Program-made: the position numbers and the translations under genes
The notes under the pieces: model-generated
Databases searched by the model: none
The model's input: only the letters and a program-made list of their open reading frames with translations
Told to the model about the DNA's origin: nothing
In this document: positions 10,718 through 21,345 of the stretch, in pieces
Layout: each line of letters starts with the position of its first letter
Numbering within the stretch: the first letter of the stretch is position 1
NCBI GenBank assembly: GCA_963989385.1
Contig: OZ022506.1
Location: 22,693,903-22,757,902 of the forward strand
DNA length: 64,000 bases
Origin: Ctena decussata
Taxonomy: Eukaryota; Mollusca; Bivalvia; Lucinida; Lucinidae
Direction: 5' to 3'

Positions 10718-10794
10718 CGTCATGTTATACTCCACCATATTCCACGCTCTTGGTCTTAGCATCAAAACAGAACATTGGCTGATATCTGGTGCCC
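10718..10794 (-). CDS. Malate synthase exon 2 of 7 seen, catalytic Arg block
   Basis: A 77-nt exon: GG completing a glycine, then 25 codons reading APDISQCSVLMLRPRAWNMV then EYNMT. The acceptor is cttatattttcaag and the donor is GACG/gtagta. 'LMLRPRAWN' corresponds to the family's RPRGW-type motif that carries the catalytic arginine binding glyoxylate. The upstream junction uses the single G left by the exon at 12196-12286; the downstream junction is phase 0 into VNDKEVPG. An (AAC)n-like run near 10640-10680 lies just into the downstream intron. The flanking introns hold a Tc1/mariner element on one side and a hairpin and a MITE on the other. Confidence 0.93.
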
Positions 10795-10930
10795 CTTGAA
10801 AATATAAGCAAAACTGTGTCTGGCGAACATATGCGATATAATCCCTTATACCACTCTTACCAGAAAATGCCAGCTTTAGTACGAAATATTTCGCAATGAG
10901 AAAGGTCTACACTGGTAAGGTTGGTATAAA

Positions 10931-11031
10931 ATAGTTATACCATGGTTTGTCCGCCTGTACGGGAGATAATCCACTCGCTAAAGCTCGTGGGTTATCTCCT
11001 CGCACAGGCGGACAAACCATGGTTTAACTAT
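10931..11031. repeat. Near-perfect ~100-bp hairpin
   Basis: The left arm 'ccatggtttgtccgcctgt' with flanks is repeated in complement at 10,985-11,031, with about 45-bp arms and a short loop. It is probably a small foldback transposon. It lies in a malate synthase intron. Confidence 0.8.
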
Positions 11032-11130
11032 ATATTACGTTACAGCCTCGTCATATGCATTTTTTTCACAAACGAACCTGTATTCCAGGTCAATAGGTAC
11101 ATTATCTTTTTAGGCTTTTAAAAAACAACA

Positions 11131-11139
11131 ACACACAAA

Positions 11140-11175
<36 letters not shown>
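11131..11175. repeat. Poly(A) run
   Basis: About 40 A residues, possibly the tail of a retroposed sequence on the plus strand; no body was recognised. Confidence 0.9.
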
Positions 11176-11176
<1 letters not shown>

Positions 11177-11182
11177 AACAAC

Positions 11183-11345
11183 ACCAGGAAACGACTTTTG
11201 TGACTTTCTGTTTGTTTCCTTAGACGAACAGTTTCACTCTAAATCAGTCCTCTTGGAGTTGATCCTTACTGAGAAAGGAGGCAAAATAAAAACCGAAAAA
11301 TGGTAGAGTTGCTTCCCCTGCAGGTGTACCCAATCATGGTTAAGT
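11183..11345. repeat. Dispersed repeat family C fragment
   Basis: Shares 'gacttcctgt-tgtttcc-ttag' and 'gagttgcttcccctg' text with repeats at 11.76, 13.5, 30.4, 38.6, 40.6 and 59.6 kb. The complete form carries an internal 'aatttgctcc...ggagcaaatt' hairpin. Confidence 0.6.
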
Positions 11346-11529
11346 AAAATTAAGGTTTCACAATAAAACAGGCCACCCTCAACCGAATTACTGCATTATC
11401 TAAAGGTCTATGGATACATATTCATGTTCTCCTGCCAATTTTGTAAAGGGATACAATTCATGTAACTTCCTGTTTGCTCCCGTGAAAAATGAATACCTTC
11501 CAAAAGGCGGTCTACTCTTAAAGAGTACT

Positions 11530-11745
11530 ACACGAGAAAACCAACAAAACGGTTGTGCGCCCTGTGCAGACTCGGATCAGCCTGGGCATCTGCCAAGTCT
11601 GATCAGATCAGATTCTTCGCTAAGCGCTTAAAGGGAAGCTAAGGGTCTAAGCGAAGACTCTGATCAGACTGGGCGGATGCCTAGGCTGATCTGAGTCTGT
11701 GCTGGGCGTACTACCACTTTGTTGGTTTTCTCATGTCGCGGCTCA
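11530..11745. mobile_element. Palindromic MITE family A, copy 3
   Basis: acacgagaaaaccaacaaaa at the left, 'tgtcgcggctca' at the right; the left terminus is truncated as in copy 1. It lies in a malate synthase intron, between family C fragments. Confidence 0.85.
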
Positions 11746-11960
11746 AATTCTTTCTTTTAAGGCTGATTCCCACTAAGAAGCGGTGCAAAAATGAAATTGG
11801 CAGAGTTGCTTCCCCTGAAAGAATACGCAGTCCCCTAAAGAGATGTATACAGGAACCACGGAACATTCGGACACGTCCTTAGAGACGTAAAATTCCAGTG
11901 TAGTCATCAAAATCCTAACGTTGTGTTCCTTTTTGCCATACTAGGTGTGATTAAGAAATG

Positions 11961-12155
11961 GTAGGGGCTTCGAATTGTCAATGTTTTGGGTCGAATTGCA
12001 GCTAGCAAAGCTGAAGTTGCAGTCACCACATATGGCGAATGGATGCCCTTTAAGGGACAGGATCCTAAGCTGCACTATGATGAAGTATTGGGAAAGCCCC
12101 AACGTCCCTCCACATTGCACTCAGCACAACTTAGGTATACAATCAGTAAGTAATT
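11961..12155. other. Unidentified ORF-bearing segment
   Basis: A 60-codon plus-strand frame contains a protein-like run (TTYGEWMPFKGQDPKLHYDE), but the minus strand is open over the same interval too. There is no start codon, no convincing splice pair and no family I recognise. It may be a fragment of a mobile element. It lies about 40 bp downstream of a malate synthase exon, within its intron. Confidence 0.3.
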
Positions 12156-12195
12156 CATTTTTATCTGTCATTTTCGCTGTGAAAATCAGCCATAC

Positions 12196-12286
12196 CTTCA
12201 AGATTGTTGTTGGCGGCGGAACTGACGTTGTATAAACCAAGAAGTTGATTGGACCAGGTTGGACAATGCCCATCGTCGAAGTCGAC
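12196..12286 (-). CDS. Malate synthase exon 1 of 7 seen (most 5' found)
   Basis: A 91-nt minus-strand exon starting in phase 0 with VDFDDGHCPTWSNQLLGLYN and ending LEG with one base over. The acceptor is cattgttttcag-like (ttttcag) and the donor is TTGAAG/gtatgg. '(V/A)DF(D/E)D...PTWxNQ(L/I)xG' is the start of the malate synthase barrel; roughly 150 residues normally precede it, so this is not the first exon. The N-terminal exons must lie to the right on the minus strand. None was recognised between 12.3 kb and 46 kb, so the next intron may contain the 11-kb satellite domain, or those exons are too divergent to spot by eye. The next exon is at 10718-10794. Confidence 0.95.
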
Positions 12287-12470
12287 CTGAAAATATACCA
12301 TACGCTTCCGGTAAACGCGCAATTGCAATTCCACCGGGAAATTAAAAATGTATCCTTCTGCAAAAAGTTAGTCAACATTTGCAACAGGTTAGCTAGAATA
12401 TAACGATGTTATTCGACCTGTATATATCAAAGGATATTTATGCATTTTCGATGCTTTCAAATAAAAGAAC

Positions 12471-12900
12471 TATTGGAGTACACAAAACTCCTGAAAGTGG
12501 CCAAACCAAAATTTTGCTGTGGACACTTTCACAGGGTATAATCGATTCCGCCAATTTTCGCTTCCTGCAGAGACTGTACATCATATTTGGCTTCCGCCGA
12601 GACTGTCCGCGATCTCTTGCTTCCTGCCGAGACTTCTGTACATGATGAATGGCATCCTGCAGAGACTGTCCGCGTGATTCTGCTTCCTGCCGAGCTTCTC
12701 GGCAGGAAGCAGAATCACGCGGACAGTCTCGGCAGGAAGCCATTTTTCGAGGACAGTAGTCTCTGCAGGAAGCAGAATCACGCGGACAGTCTCGGCGGAA
12801 GCAAAATATGATGTACAGTCTCTGCAGGAAGCGAAAATGGAATCGATTATACCCTGTGACTTTACACTTCCAAATGTTTTGTGATAACTCCACCAGTTAT
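12471..12900. mobile_element. Large palindromic element with internal inverted repeats
   Basis: The outer arms are 'cagggtataatcgattcc' and its complement. The inner arms repeat 'gcttcctgc(a/c)gagactgt' many times in both orientations, giving almost complete two-fold symmetry. The outermost text 'cacaaaactcctgaaagtgg' recurs at 54,996 and 61,115, suggesting a dispersed family. The 151-aa minus frame with RDCPRDSASC-type repeats is a by-product of the palindrome. Confidence 0.8.
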
Positions 12901-12910
12901 ATTGCTTACC

Positions 12911-13157
12911 TTAACTCTTTCGGCGCCAAATTTTTCAGACGACAAATTTTCGTCTGCTCAAATCATCAGACGACAGATTTGTAATTGGAAATTTTAACAA
13001 TCTAAAGACATTTTTCATAAAATCAGGCTTTTTAAGTTCATATTTGAATGGCAAACAGTGTAGATCCTGATCAGACGGCTCTTTTAAGAGCCGGCTGATC
13101 TGGATATACGCTGTTCGCAAAGTCGCATTATTGCGACTTTGGCGCCGAAAGAGTTAA
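12911..13157. mobile_element. TTAA-flanked MITE (piggyBac-like)
   Basis: It begins ttaactctttcggcgccaaa and ends with the exact complement, with TTAA at both ends. A TTAA target plus a short internal region and no ORF fits a piggyBac-type MITE. An internal stem 'gacggctcttttaagagccg' is also present. Confidence 0.85.
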
Positions 13158-13524
13158 CTAATATGGTTTGCAATCGAATGCCATGTAGTCCATTTGTAGA
13201 AGGTTGACTTCCTAATTTCTAGGTGGAATGGACTTGTGCTTTTACTAGGCGGGGTGTCATAGCAACCTGGCCTAAAAAGTGGGACAGAAGTACCTGAACA
13301 AATTAACGGTGTAGGCCTTGACCAGAGTGCCTAGGAGCAGTCTTATCTGAGTTTTGAATGTTTCCATTACGCTAGCTGGTTTTGAGACATGGTAGACTAA
13401 AAATTTCGAAAAATAACTAATTTGTAATTTGTCCAACTACTGTATGGTCCGAACTGTATCGTAGGGAATGGACTTGGACAGGGATATCCAGACATATCAG
13501 CGACTTTGTCTTATTTAAGGTGCA

Positions 13525-13790
13525 TGGATACACTTCCAGGGCAATCAACTCTGCCGTTTTCATTTTTGCTTTTACTTTTCAATAGAGATCAACTCTTACA
13601 AAGGAAAGAATTTGCTCCTCTAGGAGCAAATTCTTTCCTTTAAAAGTTGATCCCATTTAGTCAAGTCTTCATCGCCCAGGGAAGCAAACAGGAAGTTACA
13701 AAGGTTATTACCTGTGTAAAAATGGCAGAAAAACATGTAGGTGTGCCTTTATACCGTGAAGGCCTTCTCAGGGGCCAAAGATTACTGATG
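13525..13790. repeat. Dispersed repeat family C with hairpin
   Basis: Central palindrome ggaaagaatttgctcctcta ... with its complement, flanked by 'gttgatccc' and 'gggaagcaaacaggaagt'. The same design occurs at 38,575-38,775 and 59,595-59,835. Confidence 0.7.
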
Positions 13791-13924
13791 CAAGCAGAGA
13801 TGCGAGATGACTTATCATGCTGCGCGAGTACACTTGCTGATCTTAGTATTTGAAAAGGAATAGTTAACAGGACTGATGATCTTCATAATCGACCTCCCCC
13901 CCCCCGCCCCCCCCGCACCCCCCG

Positions 13925-14005
13925 CTTCTCCGGTCTTTCGGACGAGACTTTAAACTGACGGGTCCAGTCTCCGTATGACGTATCATTCACTCACTCATCC
14001 CCATA
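13925..14005 (+). mobile_element. SINE family 1 fragment
   Basis: 'cttctccggtctttcggacg' followed by 'cagtctccgtatgac' and 'cattcactcactcatc' match the body of the complete SINE at 33,127. The tRNA-like head is replaced by a C-rich run (13,896-13,925). Confidence 0.7.
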
Positions 14006-14302
14006 GTCACCACATCGTAAATGTGAAAATTCATGAATATCCATCGGAGAACGTAATTCAACCAACCGAATATTACATTAACCTTCCATGCAGTTATGAT
14101 AACCATTCTAATTTTCGAGGAAAATTTTTTTCGTAAGCAGACCACACAATCACCACAATTTACGAAGAACTTGAAAACTGACCAAATCATGCCAATGTGA
14201 TTTGAAATTTAACCTAAAAACATGTAGTTCCATTAACGTAAAACAGGTTGACTGATAGTCAATTTGGCATTTAGGGACACAAATATCTTGCTTGACATGG
14301 TA

Positions 14303-14409
14303 CCCAGCGGCACATGACGTCGAAATGGAGTGTACTGAAATGGATGCAACGTCATTACGTCACATCGGCGTGAATATGACGTCATTACGACGTCATGTGC
14401 CTTCTTGGT
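14303..14409. mobile_element. Palindromic CRE-rich element family B, copy 1
   Basis: Termini cccagcggcacatgacgtcg ... gacgtcatgtgcc with several TGACGTC-type motifs between; a complete inverted-repeat element of about 107 bp. Confidence 0.75.
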
Positions 14410-14983
14410 GGAGACAAACAGATACCTGTGTTTGACAACAAACAAGTATAGTTTATTGCATAACCTTGCAAGATCGATGGAGAACGACGAGGTCCGTTTC
14501 AGTTGCCCTGATTGTGCTGGGAAAGTCCATCCCTCTCCAATCTTTCATTCTGTCATCTCATCTCGTATTCGACCTTTCTTTTCACTGCTCCCTGGCAAGC
14601 CAGAAGATCTTGGGATGTTGCCAAACCAACTAAGTTTTCGTTTCTGGGTCTGTTGATCATAGCTGTTTGGATTTTGCTTCGAACAACCTCATTGGTTGTG
14701 TCATGGTCTTCGTCGAGGTGGTCAGTATCCTTCAGTAGCCTCTGACTTCGAAGGTCGGCTCTTTTTTTTACTCTGCTGTCAAGATCCACGTTTGACAGGC
14801 ATACAGAAAGATTGGAATGACAAGGAAGCGCGTCAGTTTCACCTTGGAGGAAAGGGATATGCTGCTACCTTTCCAAATAGGCTTCAGATTTGGCGTATGC
14901 CAATGGCGCTGTTTGTCTTTTGTACATGTATGGTCTTTTCAGTGTCTATCTCCCTTATGCCGAGACATGCCAAACAGCTCCTT

Positions 14984-15091
14984 CCCATCGGACACCTGAC
15001 GTCGAAATGACGTCGCACTGGGTTCGATGCGGCGTCATAATGTCGCATCTACGACATTACGACGTCGTTTCGACGCCATGTGCCTGTTGGG
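14984..15091. mobile_element. Family B palindrome, copy 2, inserted in the LINE
   Basis: cccatcggacacctgacgtc ... gacgccatgtgcctgttggg; 108 bp. The LINE RT frame resumes on either side, so the palindrome is the younger insertion. Confidence 0.8.
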
Positions 15092-15282
15092 CATTCCAAG
15101 CAAGAATACCGATGCTATTGGCGAAATGAAGACTGGTATTAGTCCTGCCGTCTAAAGTAACCTTTCCAGCATGTTCTAACAGAGCACTTTAGAAGATGGG
15201 GAAGAGGACTGGAGAGAGAATGAATCCTTGCCTTACTCCAGCTGTTGTTCTGAACCATACTTTCGTATAAGACTACACTTCT

Positions 15283-15505
15283 GGGGCCGTATTCATAAAG
15301 CCACTTAAGTCGTTGCTATGCTGTTGCTAAGGCTAAATATCTATAAAGGAGATTCCCTACAACTATGAAATTTGGTCTGGAGGAACAGTCTTTGTAAGAC
15401 TGTTCCTCCAGAGCAAATTTCATAGTTGTAGGGAATCTCCACCAAAGAAATTTAGCCTTAGCAACAGCATAGCAACGACTTAAGTCGTTTTATGAATACG
15501 GCCCC
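15283..15505. mobile_element. Near-perfect palindromic MITE, inserted in the LINE
   Basis: ggggccgtattcataaagcc ... ttatgaatacggcccc with arms of about 100 bp, including 'cttaagtcgttgctatgctg' and its complement. A partial relative lies at 38,965-39,015. LINE codons LHDKA on one side and KVWFRTT on the other bracket it. Confidence 0.9.
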
Positions 15506-15589
15506 TGGCCTTGTCGTGGAGTTGGTTAGTTGCACGGATGATGTAGCACTACTGCATGATGGACCGTGACAGTAACATCCAAATCACGA

Positions 15590-15665
15590 GCTGCCGCTGC
15601 TAGCCTCAGCAGCAGCTGCTGATAGCCTCGCAGCAGCTGCTGATAGCCTCGCAGCAGCTGATGAC
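15590..15665. repeat. CAGCAGCTG short tandem repeats
   Basis: Three copies of a unit around 'gcagcagctgctgatagcct'. The adjoining 'gcggcagctcgtgatttgga' text (minus strand here) recurs at 29,555-29,580, where CAGCTG repeats also occur. Confidence 0.75.
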
Positions 15666-15669
15666 GTTT

Positions 15670-16960
15670 TACCCCAGTAAGTTTGGTTTTAGCCCACTTT
15701 CTAGGAACGATCGGCTCGATATAGGTAAGTGTTCTTGTAAGGGCTGTAAAGCCCAAAATAATAATGACAAATGATGTTAATAATAATAATAATAATAACG
15801 TTTGTGTTTAAAATGAATAACTGTAGTTGCAGTTATACAATAATAGGATTTATCTTTCGCAGGCTTCTCCCTTGTGCCTATATATAGTTTACAGACATGT
15901 TAACTTATTTCCTTTGCGAGAATAATATATACTAGAATGGAATAGCTACAAAAATAAATTAAAAAAAAATAAATACAAAAAAATAAATAAATCTATTTCC
16001 TTGGCAAAGATTAAAACATGGTACATATAAGAGACTGAATTGGAATAGTTACATACCAACAAAATATAATAAGCTTCTAAATTATAAATAAAAAAAAATA
16101 AAGGTGTACCGTATACTTTCCGTAGACATTCTTCCTAATAAACGTACATTTCAAAGAATTAGTATATATAGAAATAAACTGAATCATTAGAGAAAAGCTG
16201 CATATAGTCATGCAGGATGGAGATGCTTTGTACGTGAAAACTGTAAGATTTTATAGTGTTTTCAGCACTTGTAACAAGCAATCAAAGGGATAAACCAGTA
16301 AAAATATGTGCGCTAAAAATCATATGCCTCAGAACTTCCCATGATCTGCGCTTATTGGGTCACGTGCGCTAATAGGGTCGATTACAAAATATAAATTTGG
16401 ACGGCTGTGTGCAACTATAGTCGTAGTTACGTATCGCTGACCACATGGGGAACGTCGTTAGGAGAAGAGAACAGAACAAAACAATATACATAGGACTTGG
16501 ACGAACACTCGGCGCCAGGGGTGTGCAACTATAGTTACGTACGCACTTGGCGAACGTCGTTAGGAGAACTGAAACAGAACAGTACATAAAATCCAATGTC
16601 GTTACGAGAATTGAAATACACATACAATAAAATCCAACAGATGGAAACCGCTGAGCCACTTCGGGAACATCGTTACGAGAGATGAAAAAAAATCAGCAGT
16701 GCGAATGCAGGTTGGGGTGGGGAAGGAGACATTTTCAGCACTCTTTTATTTGGTTGATACATGTAAAAAATGCTGAAAAATAAAGTTTATCATATATCTC
16801 AGCCCTGTCTCGTAGATCACACCTGTAATCTCTTTCATCGGAAATTTGTGTTACAACAATAATTCTGGAGAAGCAAGAAATTTTGCTGGTCAAATGAAAG
16901 TATTTGCTTTCCCAGTGCGCAGTGAGCAAGTAGAAAATTGTTACATTTGTCAGGACTTGG
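15670..16960. other. AT-rich non-coding region with a degenerate triplication
   Basis: Contains (AAT)n and (AAAT)n patches (15,780-15,800; 15,960-15,990) and, at 16,390-16,690, three degenerate copies of 'gaacgtcgttaggagaa' each followed by 'gaacagaac'-type text. No exon was recognised. The minus frame at 15,690-15,756 (LTRTLTYIEPIVPRKWAKTK) has a plausible acceptor but no known family. Confidence 0.5.
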
Positions 16961-17139
16961 TCAGCCCATTTATTGATATCACTTATTCAAAGAATGGATA
17001 TCACAACTTCGAATTATGGATGTCAAATATCCGATTTTATGGATATCACCAATTCGAATTATGATATCACTAATTCGATTTATGGATAGCCATAATTAGA
17101 GTTATTGATAGCTATGAGCAGCATTATGGAAATACATAT

Positions 17140-17380
17140 GAGCCGCGACACGAGAAAACCAACAATGTGGTTGTGCACCCAGTGCAGATTCAGATCAGCC
17201 TGGGCATTCGCCAAGTTTGATCAGACTCTTCGTTTAGTGCCCAAAGGGTAGCTAAGGGTCTTAGCTACCTCCATGCGGACAGCGAAGACTCTGATCAGAC
17301 TGGGCGGATGCCCAGGCTGATCTGAGTCTGCGTGCGCTGGGTGCACAACCAGATTGTTGGTTTTCCCGTGTCGCGGCTCA
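17140..17380. mobile_element. Palindromic MITE family A, copy 4 (full length)
   Basis: gagccgcgacacgagaaaac ... gttttcccgtgtcgcggctc; both termini intact, 241 bp. It is inserted into the GGATATC repeat. Confidence 0.95.
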
Positions 17381-17703
17381 TATATGTAATTCGAAGTAGG
17401 GATATCCATATTTTAAATAAGTTATATCAAGAAATCGGGCTGAATAATTGATATCCATAATTTGAATAGTAAATATCCATAAATAATCGCAGAGCAGTCG
17501 TTATTTAAACTTATTATTTGTAACGAAGAATATATGATATCCATAGTTCTAATTACTGTTATACATAAACGGGCCCAAATATTGATATCCGTAACCCGAA
17601 TTATGGATTTTACTTAATATTTGAATTATGGATATCTAATAATCTTAATGATTAATGGATATCACTAATTCGACATTGGTATCACCTATTTGATTTATTG
17701 ATA

Positions 17704-17826
17704 TCTCATCATTTTTAAATTTTCCTACAGATCTTGGCCACTCTTTTCTCTTTTTCCCTCTCTTCTTATTTGCCTTTTTATTGCTCATTTATCCCCTGTT
17801 TTTAGTTTGGCTCTACTTGTTTAAGA
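17704..17826. repeat. Local duplication, copy 1 (123 bp)
   Basis: 'ttcctacagatcttggccac' through 'ggctctacttgtttaag' is repeated with about two differences at 18,379-18,501. Confidence 0.95.
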
Positions 17827-18378
17827 CCATCCATAAATCAAATTATGAATATCCAAAAATCGGATTTGTGATATCCATGATACAAATTATATCTATTAAT
17901 AATTATGATTTTCGGATATCCTGAGTTCGAATTATGGATATCGATAATTCGAATTATGGATATCTATAAAAATATTGATGTTCATAATTCGAATTATCAC
18001 TAGGATACGTGTACAGTGTTTGAGAGTCCGCGTATTATTTAATGTTATTAATTATAATAAATGAAATAAACTCAGAGTTAAATATGACCATTAACATCTT
18101 AAACAGCGTTGAATTTCGGAGTTAAAGTACTTATTACAGAAAACGTATCTTAAAAAAAACATGATAAAGTTGTCTCACAATATATCGCAAATCCGTTTTC
18201 GCTCAGCTTGCAAGTTCATTTAAGGTAGGTCAATAGTACCTCTGGCATCAACTATCAACTGCAGCTGTACAGAAAGAAACAACTGCTGCTGCCTCTGAGA
18301 CAACACCAGGTCCGCAACTTCAGCTGAGACTCCCGCAGAAGATACTATAATTAGCTATTCAACTTGACATTTATTTTT

Positions 18379-18501
18379 TCTCATCGTTTTTAAATTTTCC
18401 TACAGATCTTGGCCACTCTTTTCTCTTTTTCCCTCTGTTCTTATTTGCCTTTTTATTGCTCATTTATCCCCTGTTTTTAGTTTGGCTCTACTTGTTTAAG
18501 A
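18379..18501. repeat. Local duplication, copy 2 (123 bp)
   Basis: Near-identical to 17,704-17,826, same orientation, 675 bp apart. Such high identity in otherwise decayed surroundings implies a recent duplication or transposition. Confidence 0.95.
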
Positions 18502-18924
18502 TCAGCAAGATGTTTGAAAAAAAAAGACAAGGTCAAAGTTAATTTTCAGAAGTTAATTTTTCAAGTTTATTTATTTAATTACAATTATTTTTTCCTGCAT
18601 TTAGGGCTTCTAGTGTCATCTCAATGTATGTGTTTGAGGACTAATACTAAGAGCATGCAAGACCATGGTACTGGTATAAACAGAGAAATAAAAACAACAG
18701 AATCCTTGAATATGCAAGGTCGTTAGGGTTGTCCAGAAAGCCATTGTCAGCATCAACGAAAAAAAATATATAGCAGCTGATGTCCCTCTGCTGCCATATA
18801 TTTACGTAAGGTTTATTTTCTTTTTTTTCCTTCAAATATGTGTTTTCAGTGTAGACACAAAACTGTTTTGTTTGTTTAGGTACTCAAACCGGTGTTTGCT
18901 TTTTCACATAGCCACTTTGGGTGT

Positions 18925-19755
18925 TTTGCATGACAGATATGCGTTATATGTAGTTTAGGGCTCGCAATGAATTAAGTTACCTTTCAAATATCCCTTCGGG
19001 CACATGGGGTTTGATCAGCTTTGAGCCAACGTCGATTCGACGTCATGATATCGAATCGGCGTTGGTTCAATGCTGGCTAAGCATAGTGCCCGAAGGGATA
19101 TTACAAGAAGAAGCGTCACACAGTTCTCTTCAATTTGCATAACAGATGTGCCTTATATGTAGTTTAGGGCTCGCAACGAGTTAAGTTACCTAACAAATAT
19201 CCCGTCGGGCACATGGGGGTTTGATCAGCTTTGAACCAGCGTCGGTTCGACGTCATGATATCGAATCGACGTTGGTTCAATGCTGGCTAAACATAGTGCC
19301 CGAAGGGATATTACAAGAAGAGTCACACAGTTCTCTCCATTTTGCATAAGAGATGTGCGTTATATGTAGTTTAGGGCGCGCAACGAATTAAGTTACCTTA
19401 CAAATATCCCGTCGGGCACATGGGGTTTGATCAAGTTTGGACCAGCGTCGGTTCGACGTCATGATATCGAATCGACGTTGGTCCGATGCTGGCTAAGCAT
19501 AGTGCTCGAAGGGATATTACAAGAAGCGTCACACATTTCTCTCCAATTCGCATGACAGATGTGCCTTATATGTAGTTTAGGGGTCGCAACGAATTAAGTT
19601 ACCTTACAAATAACCCGTCGGGCACATGGGGTTTGATCAGCTTTGAACCGAAGACGATTCGACGTCATGATGTCGGATCGACGTTGGTTCAATGCAGGTT
19701 AGGCATAGTGCCCGAAGGGATATTACAAGAAGAGTCACACAGTTTTCACCAAGCA
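18925..19755. repeat. Four-copy 207-bp tandem array with foldback core
   Basis: The marker 'gcat-acagat-tgc-ttatatgtag' recurs at 18,929, 19,137, 19,344 and 19,550. Each unit contains an inverted pair around 'gacgtcatgatatcgaatcg' and ends 'agtgcccgaagggatatta', complementary to 'atatcccgtcgggcac' at its start. Each unit is thus itself a palindromic element related in style to family B, now tandemly amplified. Confidence 0.9.
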
Positions 19756-19869
19756 AAGATAAGGTCTAAGTGGGATAGGTTAGGATATAGCTCAGAGGAA
19801 AGAAATTAATAGCTTTAAGCATTAATGATTCTTGACTCACATATTATTCTGTATTTATTAAGGTGATAT

Positions 19870-20005
19870 TATGCACTTATTGTACTACCTGTCACACCGT
19901 TTATATTTGTATTGCATGTACATGTATGTACATGTATATGCTCAAGGGCTACATAACCTATATAGCACTTGAATAAACATTCTTCTTCATATATATATAT
20001 ATATA
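19870..20005 (+). mobile_element. Retroelement 3' tail with AATAAA and (AT)n
   Basis: 'tatatgctcaagggctacat' then 'gcacttgaataaacattctt' then (AT)n. A polyadenylation signal followed by a simple-repeat tail suggests the 3' end of a non-LTR element; no coding body was seen. Confidence 0.4.
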
Positions 20006-20149
20006 AATGCTACGGGTGTGAAAAGAATTTGTGATGCAACATTTGGTGGTGAGAGAGACACTTCCTGACACTCTTTTTATTGCAAGACTGACATCTTTTG
20101 ATATTTTGTGCTGGGGCCTAATATTTGTTGTTTCTAGTTGTTGATAGAG

Positions 20150-21345
20150 AGTGTTGCAACTTTTTCTACTTTGTTGCTGTTACACTGCTGCTTCTGTTCG
20201 TGGTATGATAGTGACAACTGATGCTGATGTTTTCAATATTCTTTTCTTTTTTTAAGATTGATATATGCTGCCTGTGATAATGGTGTTATTAAAAGTGTCA
20301 GCCACTGTTTATAGTAAGGATTTAGGCTTATATTACTGTTTTTGCCGTGTGTAGTATTTGCAGACACTAATGTTGGTGGTTTGACAGGAGTAACATCTGC
20401 TGCTCCGCCAGTTTTCATAAGCAGATGCTGATGTTTGTACCAGAGACCACATCTTCTGTCGATATTGAAGATCAGAGGGACATCAGGCGCTGCCATTAGT
20501 ACTGAGAATAACTTTTGCTGCTGCTGTAAGTAAAAGCAATAGCTGCTGATGGAGAAGTCAGTTCCTGATGCTGGTGTCATAAGCAGCTGCTAGTGTTTTT
20601 TTATAGTTACATCACCATCTGCCGATATCGGAGAACAGAAGGACATCAGCTGCTGCCATAATGTATTCAGGATAACTTTTGCTGCTGTTGTTGATGAAAT
20701 TTTCAGCTGCTGATAATGTAGTCAGTTGCTGATGGTGGTGTCATAAGCAGCTCCTGATGTTGTTTATTAGTGATAGTGACACCACCATCTTTTGATATTG
20801 GAGAACAGCGGGACATTAGCTGCTGCCATAAGTATTTAGAATAACTACTGCTGTTGATGAAAGCATCAGCTGCTGATGTAGATGTCAGTTGCAAATGGTG
20901 GAGTCAGAATGAGCTGCTGTTGTTATTATTAGTGACAGTGACCCTACCATCTGCCGATATCGAAGAACAGAGGGATATCAGCTACTGTCATTAGTATTGA
21001 GAATAACCATTACGGATGCTGTTGATAAAGTATTAGCTGCTAATGGTGATGTCAGTTGCTGATGGTGGTGTCATAAGCAGCCGCTGCTTTTAGTAAATGA
21101 CACTATCATCTGCCTATATCGGAGATCAGAGGGATGTCAGCTGTTGCCACTAGTGTTTAGAGTACATTTTGCTGCTGCTGTAAGTAAAAGCATAGGCTGC
21201 TGATGGTGGTGTCAGTTACTGATGGTGGTATCATAAGCAGCTGCTGGTGTTGTTTTTAGTGACACCACCATCTGTCGAAAGCATTAGCTGTTGATGGTGG
21301 TTTTTAATTGGTACAATTGCTAATGCCGCAGTTGCAGTTAGTACG
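20150..21345. repeat. ~164-bp CAGCTG-rich satellite, block 1
   Basis: The landmark 'gccgatatcggagaacagag' recurs near 20,618, 20,784, 20,950 and 21,111 (about 164 bp apart). Other landmarks are 'cagctgctgatggtggt' and 'cataagcagctgctgatgtt'. Copies are diverged by roughly 10-20 percent. Confidence 0.9.

Larger units (their letters stand above)
14440..15545 (-). pseudogene. Dead non-LTR retrotransposon (LINE) reverse-transcriptase fragment
   Basis: Minus-strand translation gives ordered reverse-transcriptase landmarks in shifting frames: IIRATNQLHDKA, then WFRTTAGVRQGFILSPVLF, then TSLHFANSIGIL (where active elements have FADD), then KVKLTRFLVIPIFLYACQTW, then TNEVVRSKIQTAM near the C-terminal region. 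The catalytic YADD/FADD box has become FANS and there are stops and frameshifts, so it is inactive. Two palindromic MITEs (14,984-15,091 and 15,283-15,505) are inserted in it and the RT text continues on their far sides. The family resembles the abundant endonuclease/RT LINEs of aquatic invertebrates; the clade is not assigned. Confidence 0.85.
16965..18000. repeat. GGATATC/GAATTAT AT-rich repeat, left flank
   Basis: Dozens of variants of 'aattcgaattatggatatc(a/t)' in both orientations, interrupted by a family-A MITE (17,140-17,380). The same motif forms the right flank of the satellite domain at 27,926-28,310. Confidence 0.8.

Noticed and set aside
12438..12893. A 151-codon minus ORF, the second longest in the window
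   Set aside because: It lies entirely in a large palindrome and repeats RDCPRDSASC-type peptides.
14405..15010. Plus-strand ORFs of 77-104 codons
   Set aside because: They are antisense shadows of the minus-strand LINE fragment.
15690..15756. Minus-strand exon candidate LTRTLTYIEPIVPRKWAKTK
   Set aside because: It has an acceptor-like site, but it lies beside a LINE fossil and CAGCTG repeats and has no partner exon; probably mobile-element debris.
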